This document shows, in pieces, positions 36,752 through 49,057 of a stretch of 64,000 nucleotides of DNA; position 1 is the stretch's first letter, and every line of letters begins with the position of its first letter. A program made the translations under genes and the position numbers. Source of the stretch: Lentinula raphanica (taxonomy: Eukaryota; Basidiomycota; Agaricomycetes; Agaricales; Omphalotaceae). The notes under the pieces were generated by a model. The model was not told where the DNA came from. It was given only the letters and a program-made list of their open reading frames with translations, and made no database searches. The stretch covers positions 1,302,001-1,366,000 of the forward strand of contig JANVFP010000006.1 of the NCBI GenBank assembly GCA_027919835.1, written 5' to 3'.

Positions 36752-37866
36752 GGTACCAATCTTGGAGAACATATTCAAGAAGGGTATCAGACCAGGAAGA
36801 ACGAGTGTAAGCATACCTTGTGGGATGTCGATTCGTGAAGAGTAGGAAGGCAAAGTTGTGTGTCTTAAGTCTGATCGTTCAAACAGAGATGAGTGAGGGA
36901 TGATGATGGTTTGGAACGCGAAGAATACAGACCTCAGAACGACTTGCTTTTGCGGGGAGAAGGTGTACAGTGTGGTGTGGTTTGAACGACAAAGTTCAGT
37001 TAGAGCGATAAGCTAAGTGATGAAAGTGAGAAGATAGCTAGAGTTCGGGTGAGCCATCGAAGACGTACAGTTTTCAAAGTCCTTGACCAGCAAGGCAAAC
37101 GTTCAACGTCTGAAGGTGCGAAAGCAAAATAAGAGGAAGTGGGATGATTCGTAGCTCATTCCCAGCTTGCCTTATAAAGAATGTTCGACGTTGGTGTTGT
37201 TTTGTCATCTTGAGGGTTGCGCTGTTGCTATCTGGACTTCATCGGGCTCGAATCTATCACCCTCTTGAGTCCTGAATCCGATATAGGATATACATACACC
37301 CTGCGATATCAGATTGAGGTAGATAAATGATATGGAGTAAGGGTGCTTGTGATCAAGCGGTGCTGAAGCCTGAGCTAGCCTGAGAGGCAGTGAGCAGTGA
37401 TGAGGCCAAGAGGCGCCACTGAGAAGATCGAGTTCCGGGAGAATACGAACCTCTGAGATGGGTGCTGATGGGTGTGCTGAGTGTGCTGGCTGCGCTGGCG
37501 AGGATAGGCAATAAGCGAAGATTACCAGAGATTACCACAGATATCAGTGAGTGAAAAATGCTGAGATGAAACCTGTAACTACGGGAGAAAGCTGGAAAAC
37601 TTCACCCGGAAAAGGAGGGAAAAGGCAGGAAAAGGCCGGTAGATAGTAAGCGAGATCGGGAGCTACAGAAGAGCAAACGTCGGGCTACGTTGGGATACGT
37701 CTGGGCACTCGCTAGCTCCGCTGATTCAAGCTCAAGCCTCAAGGTCTTTCGGGGTTCTGCCATGAGGAGATTCCTCTTGGAACTCAGAAAGACCTCATTC
37801 GCGCGGCCATCGATAGCCATCGATATGTATCTGTATTCTGAGTTTCTGATCAGGAGGGCACATGAA
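36660..37866. repeat. Segmental duplication, copy B of secreted-protein gene 5' flank
   Basis: Near-identical counterpart of 34330-35495, with small indels. Includes the signal-peptide exon of member B and its upstream region. Confidence 0.9.
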
Positions 37867-38489
37867 GATAGCTGAACTTTGAGAGCAATCAGCGAGTGAA
37901 GAAAAGTTCAGGATGGCAAAGGATGATGGTCAGAAGGCTGAGAGTGGAACGTACATATCGTATGACATAAGCCTCTTACCAGCCCCGAACAGTCGAATCA
38001 TCCACTCTAAAATCATTGGAGAGCATTGTGTTGAGTGATGTTTGAAGACCACGACCCTAGTGAATTGAGTATGCAGATGGATGAGTACACCAGAGAGCAC
38101 GGCGCTCGGAGAGGCTCGGAATCGTCGCGGCTTGAGTGCCTCGAGTCGTTTGAGTATAGGCTCGTACTTGCTGAGTGATAATCGCTATCTTTCTGCATCG
38201 ATACCCATTTAGTTCGAAGACGGACTAACTCCTGTAAGTGTGAGTCGAGTATCTTTGCGCAAAACAGACATGTCTATGATAGATTACACTGGGCATGAAT
38301 AATGAGAATAGGAAAAATGGATACTGAACATGCATATGGATGCCTTGGTCTTCTAAGAAACCACAAATGTATAATATCCGAGAACAAGGATGGTAGCGAC
38401 GTCTCTATGAAGGTTGTTGGGAACACTGAGATCCAATCAGCGTGCTTCAAGGGGAGGGTGGTGGCAGAGAAGATGGGGGGAATTGCAGA

Positions 38490-39220
38490 CTAGGCATAGT
38501 AGGAGGGTGGAGATTCATCATCTGAGGCATCTGGAGGAGCATCTAGTGGATCCTCCGTCAATGCCTTTATCATCCTATACTGATACTTGGTCAGTATTTC
38601 AACAGAATAGAAAGAGGGAGTCGACGTACATCTCGCATAACCGGACTTTTGAATTGCACCTGTTGCTCGTTCAAGTGATCACCTTCTTGATCAGCGCAAA
38701 AGTACCAACGATGTTTGTCATCCTTGCCCACTGCCTTGCGTGTGCACCACACCGCCCAACGCGTCAAAGACTTGACCCCGGTGTCTGCGAGGAGCTGACG
38801 CTCGAGACGAAATTTCAGCTGACCTCCATATGCATCCCTATTGTATATCAGTGGAACTTTACGCGCTGCCTGTATGGGAGGTAGATGATCCACTTCCACA
38901 CGGATGGATTCTGGTACGTCAGGTTTATCCGTTAGCCTCCTCCTGAATGCGGATTTTGCAAAGCTATATGCTGCAAGTCGTGCTTTGCGTGTATTATAGT
39001 CATTCTGCTGAAGTCGGATGATCACCACTTCTTCAGTCTGGGGCGGCAGCAAAAGGTCATAGAAAGAAAGAGTCAATAGACTGCTTACATAGCAGCGACT
39101 GAATGAAACACATACTATTCCGATAGGACTCGCACTAAACGGCCAGAAGTTTATTGCGTGTATGAGAGGTGAAAGTGCAAACACGACAAAGCATAGGTTC
39201 GAAATGGACCAGAAGCGCAT
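38490..39220 (-). CDS. Small secreted protein, tandem family member C
   Basis: Third paralogue. Signal peptide MRFWSISNLCFVVFALSPL, then VVIIRLQQNDYNTRKARLAA, AYSFAKSAFRRRLTDKPDVP, LKFRLERQLLADTGVKSL, TRWAVWCTRKA and WYFCADQEGDHLNEQQV. The last exon reads YQYRMIKALTEDPLDAPPDA and ends PPSYYA. Shared with A: AAYSF, (Y/R)WAVW, YFC, QGDHL or EGDHL, and the YQ...AL T.DPLD.PP last exon. Three exons with introns at the same places as in A. No frame break was seen. Function unknown; probably an extracellular protein. Confidence 0.7.
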
Positions 39221-39860
39221 GATGACAATGCTGGGGAACACATCAAAGGAAGAATGGACCAGGAAGAATCAGTGGAAAGATACCTTGTGAAATGTTGTAA
39301 ATGAAGAGGAAAGCAAAATGGTGTTTTCTGCAACTGCTTTCACAGTCGAGTAAGAAACTATGACAAGGCAAAACTGACACAGAGAACAGACCAAGTTGTT
39401 GATCTCGTGGAGTGTAACTCGTTCCGGGGTGCAGCGAAGATATCTGGGGAATGACGAGATTCGAGTTGTAGACCGTCAGATACGTTGAGTAGAGGTGAGA
39501 AAATGACTAGGAGTTGGGCGAGCATCAAAGGATTCTTGTAATCAAGCGGTGCTGGGAGGCAGGGGGCTGTGATGAGGCCTTATTGCATGATAAGGCCAAG
39601 AGGAGCCAAGAGGCGCCATTGAGAAGATTGGGTCCCAGGAGAACATATAATTTTCAAACTTGGAACCTCTGAGATAGGTGTGTTGGCGAGGACAAGCGAA
39701 GATACCATCTGATACCACAGTTATAGTTATCAGCCTGTGAGTGAAAAATGTGAGAATCGAGATGAAAGGAGGAGTCATGTAAGTGAGACGAAGCGATGCC
39801 GGCTGTTGCCGCCGCCGGAGCCTCCCTTCAAGGCCTCCAGTCAATGTTCAGCGTCAACGT
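39118..39860. repeat. Segmental duplication, diverged copy C of secreted-protein gene flank
   Basis: Patchy similarity to copies A and B: AATCAAGCGGTGCTG, CCAAGAGGCGCCA, AACCTCTGAGAT and AGTGAGTGAAAAATG-like strings recur in the same order. More diverged, with insertions. Confidence 0.75.
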
Positions 39861-40242
39861 TCACGCTCAAACGTTCAACGCTGCAATTCCTTGTGCTAGG
39901 AGCATGTTACGATGAACAACTCGAAGAAACGAGTACGTATGATGCTAGTCTCCCACTGAGTCAGATTCGTTTTTGATTTCTGCAAGAGACTGAGTATACT
40001 AGTAGTACGATGCGCAAGCTATGAAGGTATTTTTCACGCAAAAATCGTGAGCTTAGTCAATCAAGTCTACTGTTTTCCGCTTACTTAACTCCAATCAACA
40101 CCTGATTGCGTTACTCAATCCTACTTATGACATTCGAAAGTTCTACTCATCTTCTAGTTGGTGTCTACTCAAACCAATATGGATGCTATACATGGTCTTG
40201 ATCAGACTACCGTCTATGTAAGCTGGCTCGGACATAGCATAA

Positions 40243-40384
40243 GTTCTGCGGGGCTTCAGCGTAAATCCTGTGGAAGTTGAGCGTAAATTCTGCGGAGCGT
40301 CAGCGTAACGTTTGTGGGTCTTCAGCGTAAATTTGTATAACTCCAGCGGTGCATCTGGGAGAGTTCAGCGTTGGTTCAGCGGCA
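40243..40384. repeat. Promoter-proximal short repeats (TCAGCGTAAA)
   Basis: A degenerate unit of about 25-30 bp, with core (T)CAGCGTAA, repeats about five times (for example CTTCAGCGTAAATCCTGTGG and CGTCAGCGTAACGTTTGTGG). It lies 200-350 bp upstream of the HECT-like gene. A TATATAA is at 40532-40538. Confidence 0.75.
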
Positions 40385-40592
40385 TCACGCAGCTCCAGCA
40401 TTGGGTCTGCGTACTGTTGGTCAGCTTTTACAATTGTGAGTACAACAGTCAATATGAATTTTGCAGGACTTGTCGCTTGCATCTGCAGATATTATTACTG
40501 AGATCATCACTGAAATTTTACTACCTCTGGGTATATAAGAAACGGTTTGAGCACAGTATCTCTCCTTGTGGCATCCCACTCTAGGCTTTGCG

Positions 40593-43500
40593 ATGAGCTC
40601 TGAACCCAATCTCTATCAGTTGCTCAGCCAACTGCTGTCATCTTCACAAGGGCAAGAGCTCATTCGACTGCATTCACAACCGCCGATCTCGACTTCGAGC
40701 TCGACAGCTCCTCAGCAATCATTGCTGTCTCAGCCGTTGCTCCCACATGCGTTGCCAAGTCTGGGTCACACTGCGGACCGCCCTCAGGTTGCAGCTCTTG
40801 CTCCTTCGTCTCAATCACCTCCCGTAGAATCGGAAGCTTCATCTCAGCACGTCAATGATACTCCTCAGCAGTCCACTCAATCTCTGTCATCCCATGCACT
40901 GCTCTTATCATCCCAGCCAATGGGTAACACCTCTGATCAGCCCGCTCAGTCCATGTTTCCACTTCCTCAACAACCACTGTCTTCATTCAATTCAGCACCA
41001 AGTAATCAGTCTACAGCACCGAGTCTCTCTATACTGGCTCAAACACCCCAGCTATTAGCACCATCGTCACACACTCATATCTTGCCCAGTAATGGCTTAC
41101 CAGATCGAACTGCTTTTCCTCCTCCTCCATCTCAGTGCCGTCCCTATAGCAGTTTACAGATGCTGGCAAACCTTGGAAGCGCCCAGTCCAGTTCTGTCCC
41201 AGTCGGAACACATGGGCATCCTCGAGTAACAAGTGCTTCTGGCTTCCCCAGTATGACAGCAATTTCACGATCCAATCAAGCCCGTCTAGACCATGCGAGC
41301 ACATCATTGCCACGGACTGGGGGTAGGAGGCGAGGAAGAGCAGTGCGGCCGCCGAGTATATCACAGTCTTCTAACACGCCAACAATTCGCGACTGTATTA
41401 GCATGGCAGAAGGTGGCATAGAAGTTGCCAATATTGATCTTCTTGTATATCCTCCAATGCCACCAACCACAGTCCAGAATGTGAGTCGAAATATCTCAGC
41501 TTGCGAACCAGTGCTCAAAGCTTCTTACAGCGTCTCGGGCTCCCTAGACACCCATACATCTACAAGCGGAATGCTGAAAGTTTCAAACTCGTTCTCACCA
41601 AGCTTGGACTATATTTTGAATTCAATCACCTCCCTATTAGCACACCAATCTATAATATCCTTGCGCATGCAGTGGCTCAAATTCGCAAGCATTATAATGC
41701 AGAGGCACTTCCAGATCTCAGTATCCCTCTTCCTAGCCACGAACGTTTGCCTTTACAACTCCTTGCTTTTACCAATCGTGGAAGGGCAAATGGTATACAT
41801 ATGACTCCAAGACTTACCACCACTTCTTTTCCCTCTACGACAACATTGCAAGATCTCCTTCTTAACACGCGGGACTTTGCAATCGAACGGTGGTCTGTTA
41901 CACACCAAAACCATTTCCAAATTCACGCCAGTATGTCTCAGTTTTTTCCTTATGCATTACCGAGCCTAATTTGGTTTCACAGTCATTCGAACGTATCCAT
42001 TCGAAGTCCAACTCAGCTTATCGGATGCTTATCTTGGAGAAGAGACTGCGATCCACACCCATCACTGTCTTTCAAAGCGAATCTACAAGATGTTCGCACA
42101 CGATAGCGATGCAAATCTTCAATTTTCAGCTCTCGATGAGGAAGATATGGAGGATTCGTGTGATGAGTTAGACTCAGAAGAAGAAAATTCCGATGAGGTA
42201 TGGTTAACAAATTAACAGTCTGATTCGATCCTCTAACCAATCCATAGGATACACAGATAGTTGCCCGAGAATTGATTTTGCAATCGCCATCCACCGTTGA
42301 TACAACTGCCAATACAGTGAGCTGAGGGATTTATAATATTTTATCTTTAAATTGATAGATGCTGGTATGCTTAGGCTTCGAGTTCAACACCTGCTCCTGA
42401 TGTAACGACAACAACAATAGCTACACCAGTACGTGATTCTTTTGATGTCTGAAAGTTCCATGCTCAAGATTCAAAATAGAGCCCCAATCTTCAGACGCAG
42501 ACAAATATCAATGATACGACAATATCAACGGAAGTGCTGTGGACAGCACCTTGGTCGCCTCCTAAAGCTCTTGATCAAGTTCCAATCTTCTTCAATATTG
42601 AACGGTCAAGAGCTATATTTGACGCTGTAGGCCAAGTCTATCGGGACCAAGTTGGCACCGACTGTCCAAGTCTCTGGGTGATGGGTACCAGCATTGATGA
42701 ACTTGCGCAGTCATTCAAGTCGAATATACGCCTAGCTATAGATGATAAAAATTGGGAAACAATCCTCTCACCCCATCGACATTTCATCCAGTGAGTTATT
42801 CACTCTTGTAACTATTGTTTTCGAGACACTGATTACTACTTCCATTGATAGAAACGAAATAACTGCTAATGGCGCAGAGCATGCAGTTACATCTGGGCCT
42901 GGTTTAGAACAGTCGGTTCTGAATGCACTGTTCAAGGAATATTTCGTCGACCGTGCATCTGAATTCTGCATGCCTCTTTTTGAAGATTTCGATACACTAA
43001 TTGTGCTCCCTCAGACTAGACCAGCGCATATATCTGAAGATAGAAAGGAGGAGCTCACGATCTTTGGTGCTGTCTCTGCTTTAGCCTTGATACATGGTCA
43101 CTATCCTGGTCGCTTGAGCCCCTTCTACTCATCTATCTTCTCAACAATTGCAACCTCCATAGTCTTCACCGTGGGCTGGTCCACCAGTATTCTACTGAGC
43201 TTGAAAGTACTCTTGATGCCTGGTTGCGAATTGGGCCCAATGATGATGTACAAAGATTTGCATCGCATTTTGCATCCTATCACAACATTCAGGTAAAATA
43301 GTATGCAATATCTCGGAAGATTGTTTACTAACAAAGTATCAGGTTGCAGCCCTCAATGGTCGGTCACTTGCTGGACATCGGCAGCTTGCATTCGAAATGC
43401 TCTCATGTGCTGCAATCGGACCCATGGGTACCGATAATGTCTTCTTCCGAGCATTCTGTGAAGGATTTCGCATGCAATGTGTTGAACAAACCATTGATCT

Positions 43501-44243
43501 TTATAGCGTACGTTCTCAAAACTTGATATATGGCTTGCTTATACAGCCTTGCTCATTATAGATTGTGCAAAGCTTCTGTGGAGGTGCAGAGGAATTCGTT
43601 CAAAGCGCCGAAACTTCTATTATCAAAAGTTTTGATGATTTGAACCTTCGAATGCATGTGAACTTAGTAGCGGCCTCTCAACAGAAGCTTTCTGCTGCAT
43701 TTGCTGCTGCGGGACCAGCTTTTGAGGGAAAGACTTTTGAAGAAATTTTCCGTGATTTCCTCGAGTCCTCCGGAGCACCCTGTCCTGAGGCTCTCCAATC
43801 TATCAAAGATAGATTTAGCCCAAAGATAGATTTGGATGAGATTACATCTCCTACATTTCGGATGAGGCTCCTGTGCTGGTCGGTCACTGGAGCACCACGG
43901 ATAATGCATGAAGGCGACCCTCTGAGAGTGCGTCTCTGATCAATATTGCACTCTGTTCACTTAACATTGCTAACTTATCTTTTAGATACAGCTTGTCGAA
44001 GATGATGACGAATATTATCTCCCATCCTGGACTCAGGCAGAGCAACGGGAGAATTACATATCTGCAGGAACTTGCTCTTTCAAGACTTGCACACGGTCTC
44101 TCCGTATACCGGCTTCTTATATGATGAAACTTCTTCATGCATCATACAATCCACTCTCAGAATGTCTTAGTGCAAAGGTTGCTATTCATCACTGGTTATT
44201 AGTACAAATGTTGGATGCTATCGAAGCTTATACTACATCCTAG
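40593..44243 (+). CDS. HECT E3 ligase-like protein with one frameshift
   Basis: Large multi-exon gene; the first exon (40593-41480) is Ser/Gln/Pro-rich and low in structure. Later exons give a possible HECT region: GPGLEQSVLNALFKEYFVD, EELTIFGAVSALALIHGHYP, LNNCNLHSLHRGLV, SYHNIQVAALNGRS, AFCEGFRMQ and IVQSFCGGAEEF. It ends with FRMRLLCWSVTGAPRI and SFKTCTRSLRIPASYMMKLL, where the TC pair suits a HECT catalytic cysteine. One reading-frame break is needed near 43119-43122, at a C-run: frame P-F-Y before and L-L-I-Y after. It may be a deletion (pseudogene) or a sequence error. A TATATAA lies at 40532. The HECT identification is by pattern only. Confidence 0.5.
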
Positions 44244-44415
44244 TTGTTTATATTTTCACTCATCTTCTACTTTACTCATCCACTGTCTCTGGATCCACCG
44301 ATTAATGGCCTCAACATTATATAGCTAAAAAGCAATTTTTCTGTGCAAAAATCATTGTGAATCTAAGGTCCTAAATTTGGGAGGGAAACTAAGTAATAGT
44401 GTCCGTGTGGTACCT

Positions 44416-44554
44416 GCATCAGCACAGGCCAGCATCAATGCAGTATCAGCATCAGCATTAATGCGGTATCAGCGTTAATGCGGTATCAGCGTTAACGCAG
44501 CATCAGCGTTAATGTGGCATCAGCGTTAACGCAGCATCAGCGTCGGCGTCAGCT
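44416..44554. repeat. Promoter-proximal tandem repeat, about 17-bp unit (ATCAGCGTTAATGCGGT)
   Basis: Seven or so near-perfect units such as GCATCAGCGTTAATGC and GCATCAGCGTTAACGC lie directly before the Hsp20-like gene. The core TCAGCGTTAA resembles the repeats upstream of the HECT-like gene. A TATAAAA follows at 44589-44595. Confidence 0.85.
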
Positions 44555-44631
44555 TCTGAATCAACGGCGCTAATAATTACCCCATCTCTATAAAACACCC
44601 AACTTCAGTGAACCTCAACATCTCATAGGCC

Positions 44632-45249
44632 ATGGATTCTCCATCTCATACCGAAAATCGCCAATCTGAGTCCCATCCAGACTTCGAAGCCACAATATTC
44701 TTGCTGCGAACTGTGACCAAAACTTTCAATGTTCCACAAATGGATTGCTTTTACAACTCCGACCTTGATACAATTCGACTATCTGTTGAGCTGCCAGGCA
44801 TACGGAGGGATAACTTGCGTGTTATTCTCTGTAACGATGCAGTTCTTCGCCAAAGAGGCATTCAAGTATGGGGTTTCACGGTTCCCCCTCAATGGGAGCT
44901 TGGCGGAGGCGGAAACAACAATCCATTGGGCTCTGCAACTATGCAACCTTCGAACCTGCTTCCGCCTGCAGCAGATCCTGCTTTATCTTTGCGCTTGAAC
45001 TATGGCTGTCCTCCTAACTTCAGCACCCGGGAGCAAAAGCATGGCGAATTCTATTGGTTTTTCCCCCTTCCAGCCAAAACCACGGTATGGTTTGAAAATA
45101 ATGTTATATTTATTGGCTGATTGCATTTCTAGGCTAAGGATATTCGCGTTGAGCTCAATGCAGGGGTTTTGACAATCTCCGTTGTTTGTCCAAAACCATT
45201 GACTGCAGTTGAGATGGAGATATTGCAGGAAGATATTAGAATTGATTAA
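44632..45249 (+). CDS. Hsp20/alpha-crystallin-like protein
   Basis: Two exons (44632-45084, 45133-45249) encode 189 residues. The middle and end fit an alpha-crystallin-like fold: LSVELPGIRRDNLRVILC, later HGEFYWFFPLPAKTT, AKDIRVELNAGVLTISVVCP and a short C-terminal tail. The GVLTISV strand and ELPGIRRDNLRV strand are the usual Hsp20 landmarks. A Gly/Asn/Pro-rich insert separates them, unusual for small heat-shock proteins. TATAAAA lies about 40 nt upstream, with the 17-bp repeats beyond it. The protein might be a holdase or a lineage-specific adaptor using the same fold. Confidence 0.6.
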
Positions 45250-45461
45250 TGAGGTAGATAACATCACTTTGATCTCTTGAGACTAAATCGAAGCTTACTT
45301 TGCAGAATAGCACTACCGGTCATCGTAATTTTCAATTTAGCTGTATATAATTTAGAACATTGTTGGCAGTTAAATGCGATGTGGCATCTCAAGTCTAGCT
45401 TAATAGTGATGAAATTGACAAATCGAATGATTATTAGAGTGAAGTACAACTCTCCTGTTAC

Positions 45462-46988
45462 TTATAGAACATGAGCCCACTCTATAGCCTGGGGATTGAA
45501 ACGGCTTAAAACTTCTGGTCGCATAAAGTATGCATAAACTACACGCTCTCCAGCCTTCCATTCGGCCACTGCATGTTTCCATAATCTTCCAGAAAATACT
45601 ACTACGGTTCCTGGCCGATATTGAAATTTGGCTTGTAACTCTTCGAGCTCAAGCTCAACACCTTGTGCATGACCAAGGTTGCACAGAATATCGAAATACC
45701 TGCAGTCTCCATTGCTATCCCGATGGGAGGGAGATAGTCGGGAGGAAAGAACACTCAGGCAAGTGAAAGGAGAACTCCACTCATTTGCCCAGACTCCAGT
45801 ATATGTGCCGTGTTCACGCATGTGGTGGAGGGCAGTAATACCAGCAGCATAAAGCTGTGGATGTAGAAGAGCCAATATGATCTTTGAGATAAGCTGCAGT
45901 GGCTCGACTTGCTTGAGCCACGACTTGATATCTGCAATTCTTGCATCGGTTCCACCTGAAAGACTGAGAGAGGGTTTCAAGGGGTTTTCTGGTCCCTGTA
46001 TAATCCATCGTTTAGTGAAATTTTTTTCCCAAAAAATTTGACTTACATGATGGCCTTGAGCCAACCATCCTGGAGAAAAGTTAACGCACCCAGGGCATAC
46101 TAATGGATGCTTGATGTGCAAAAAGTTTTCTTCTGCAACCCGCCAGCTTGACTTCTTACCAGCTGGTGATATGCTACTATATAGTTCACAGTTGATAGAG
46201 GAGGTCGATTGAAACATGGCGTTCTGAAAGAAAAATCATATCAGCATTTGCATTGATTGTACTTTTTCAAAAGAAAAACCTGTGTGGCATAACTGAGTAA
46301 ACCTGGTAGGTAGTAAAATAGAGCGATATCGTCCTTGTCAGATATCAAGCAAGGTTGGGTAACCTCTCCAAGCGAAACTTTCAAAAGAGCGGCCCTTGAT
46401 TGAACAGGTGCTGACATTAAAGCAGCAGCAGAACACGGCACGTTCACTACGTGGAATATTTGAGCTGCATTTATTGAATATCTTCAGCATAGTCTAACCT
46501 CTATTTTTGATTGCATTCCTTAGAACAGTTGAAATTCGTTTCAAGTCAATACCGTGCCATTGTGGGATAAGATTCTCCCTGATATCAGGTAAGATTAATT
46601 CAGTGAGAGGTAGGAAGGACTCGGAAGCATACCCTGAAGAACATATGTGTTCTTTCAGCATTTCAATGATTGTTTGAAATTCATGCTCAGAATCCATTGA
46701 GGCAGGGAAACAGCTGATGGTGGTAATGAGGCAGAAAAAAATCGAGCAACTGGATTACGGTAACCTAGATCATGCATTTGATCCGGCACTGATCACTCGC
46801 ATACAAAGATCGTTCCTATCAATGAAATGATAAGGAAGTAGTTCAACTGCTCTTGAACATGTTCCCCAGCCAAAAGACATTGCATTGTTACGAGCCAGAA
46901 CTTGGCTGTGGTTTTGGGGATCCAGCGTTGTCAATGCAAGGCTCAAGTAGTAGAGATAGAGTTGAGATACAAGAGATTTCCACTGCAT
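45462..46988 (-). pseudogene. Tet/JBP-like 2OG-Fe(II) dioxygenase, probably decayed
   Basis: The C-terminal half reads without breaks. LSSRLSPSHRDSNGDCRYFD holds the HxD iron-binding pair. YRPGTVVVFSGRLWKHAVAE has the distal His, and GERVVYAYFMRPEVL a likely 2-oxoglutarate Arg. This is the pattern of fungal Tet/JBP dioxygenases, which oxidise 5-methylcytosine or related bases. The N-terminal part (MSFGWGTCSRAVELLPYHF, LGYRNPVARFFS, LTELILPDIRENLIPQWHG) fits the same family. It needs two frame changes, near 46765 and 46695, and one intron of only about 34 nt. I call it probably broken, although sequencing errors could explain two indels. No upstream exons were found before 46988. Confidence 0.6.
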
Positions 46989-47518
46989 CTCCTACAGAAA
47001 CGATGTAGCATGATGGAATTCAAAAGACAAAAGAGAGGCAGAGCCGAGCCTTCTGTAAGCAAGATATCAGTCAACAGTTATATGGCAAAGCGCTCAGAGT
47101 TAGGTGCTAAGGCCTAAGAAGTGCTGGCTGGGACTCTCTGTCTCACTCCTGAATGGCCTGGGCAGCTTGAGAAGAATTTACAGACATTCAATCCTCCGCA
47201 ACATTGCGTCCCTTCCTTGCCATTGAAGTAAATCCATCCATCCGTCCATTCCTGTGAAGTTTCTCCAACAATCTCATTTACTCATGAATGTACCCACCCC
47301 TTATATCAAAACAAACTTGCGGAGTCTGCTCGAACAGAAGGCTTTTACAAAATCACACATGCCAAAAATACTATCATGTCTCAAGGTATCGCTCAAGAAC
47401 CTCTCAAGGGAACCAAGCCTCGATATGTCTAACATGCTGTTGCGTGATCTGAGGAGAAAGCAGTTTACCTTACCTTTCAAAGAGTTCCCTCGAGCTCATG
47501 AAAAGCAACCGAGGAAGC

Positions 47519-48198
47519 ACACTTGCTCCGCAACACCCATGCAATGACCTGCATAGGGTGGTGTACTCGAAAAGATCCCCCGAACTCACAGAAAGCTACA
47601 CCGAGGGAGCCTGCTTGCTCCGCAACACCCATGCAATGACCTGCATAGGGTGGTGTACTCGAAAAGATCCCCCGAACTCACAGAAAGCTACACCGAGGGA
47701 GCCTGCTTGCTCCGCAACACCCATGCAATGACCTGCATAGGGTGGTGTACTCGAAAAGATCCCCCGAACTCACAGAAAGCTACACCGAGGGAGCCTGCTT
47801 GCTCCGCAACACCCATGCAATGACCTGCATAGGGTGGTGTGCTCGAAAAGATCCCCCAAATTCACAACAAGCTACACCAAGGGAACATGCTTGTCCCGCA
47901 ACACCCATGCAATGACCTGCATAGGGTGGTGTGCTCGAAAAGATCCCCCGAATTCACAACAAGCTACACCAAGGGAACATGCTTGTCCCGCAACACCCAT
48001 GCAATGACCTGCATAGGGTGGTGTGCTCGAAAAGATCCCCCGAATTCACAACAAGCTACACCAAGGGAACATGCTTGTCCCGCAACACCCATGCAATGAC
48101 CTGCATAGGGTGGTGTGCTCGAAAAGATCCCCCGAACTCACAAAAAGCCATACCAAGGGAGCCTGCTTGCTCCGCAACACCCATGCAATGACCTGCAT
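47519..48198. repeat. 92-bp minisatellite, eight units
   Basis: Core GCAACACCCATGCAATGACC occurs at 47530, 47622, 47714, 47806, 47898, 47990, 48082 and 48174, with a fixed period of 92. Units fall in two subtypes (ACAGAAAGCTACACCGAGGG versus ACAACAAGCTACACCAAGGG), so the array grew by block duplication. Each unit contains a near-palindrome, CCCATGCA-N6-TGCATAGGG. Because 92 is not a multiple of three, the array gives short open frames of about 86 codons in several phases; these are not genes. Confidence 0.95.
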
Positions 48199-49057
48199 CA
48201 TCAGCAAAAATCACTCTAGACCTGCAGGCTTTCAGAGACTCCAGGAAATTGCCCAAATCCCAGACCTCTTCAGAGTATTCTTATTTCTTTTGACTCTTTG
48301 AAAGGTCTTTTAGTACCTAGGAGTGCCCAGGTGTTCCAGGTACTCTAGGAAAATTCCCTTTTCCTAGGCATCTTTGAAGATCTTTCAGCTTGCCTGGGGA
48401 GCTTTCAGAGACTTCTATAAAGCTTCCAGGTAACTTGAGAGTATTTCCAAGATGCTTATTGATTCAGACTCAGTTATCACTGGCAGGATTTGGCATTCAT
48501 TACTAGTGGAAACAAATCTCTGTTATTGGCTTAAATCAGTGGCCATAAGTCTATGGCAAGTGGCTGTCGCTAGTACTACTATTGAAACATGTGCTGCCAG
48601 GGGCTTTGCAGCATATAGTAAGGAATAGGAGGCACTGTGTGCCAGAGAAAAGTACTAATATCGAATGATTCCGATGATTCAATTGACCTCTCTCAACCAG
48701 CGAGACTTTGCTTCAGCTCCTCCCCCAGTCTCCTATCTCCGTTTCTTCACTCTCCCTTGATTCTGTGGGCTGAGCCTGGAGTGATGGGACGTCAGGCCGT
48801 CAGGCTTAGGAACACAGTCAAAACTGGATGTAGTCGGACGGCATCAAACATGGATGTATTTGAAAATGGAGTCGAACGTGTAATATAAACGTGGATGTCG
48901 TTGAACAGCGCTGTCGTTGAAGCTGTCGTTGCGCTGTCGATCAGCATACTGCCGCCGCACGCGCAGATCTTACCCATCTTCTCCACCCCCAAGCATCTAC
49001 CGTTGATAAAGGATGTAGTCGAACAGAGTCAAACGTGGATGTAGTCTAAGCCTGTCA
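48199..49057. other. Unassigned repeat-rich DNA
   Basis: About 860 bp after the minisatellite. It contains CTAGG-rich stretches at 48300-48440 and repeated GTGGATGTAGTCGAAC-like strings at about 48820-49050. No gene is supported. Confidence 0.5.

Noticed and set aside
47254..48301. Several overlapping open frames across the 92-bp array
   Set aside because: They exist only because the repeat lacks stops in some phases; period 92 shifts frame every unit and no splicing or start context supports them.
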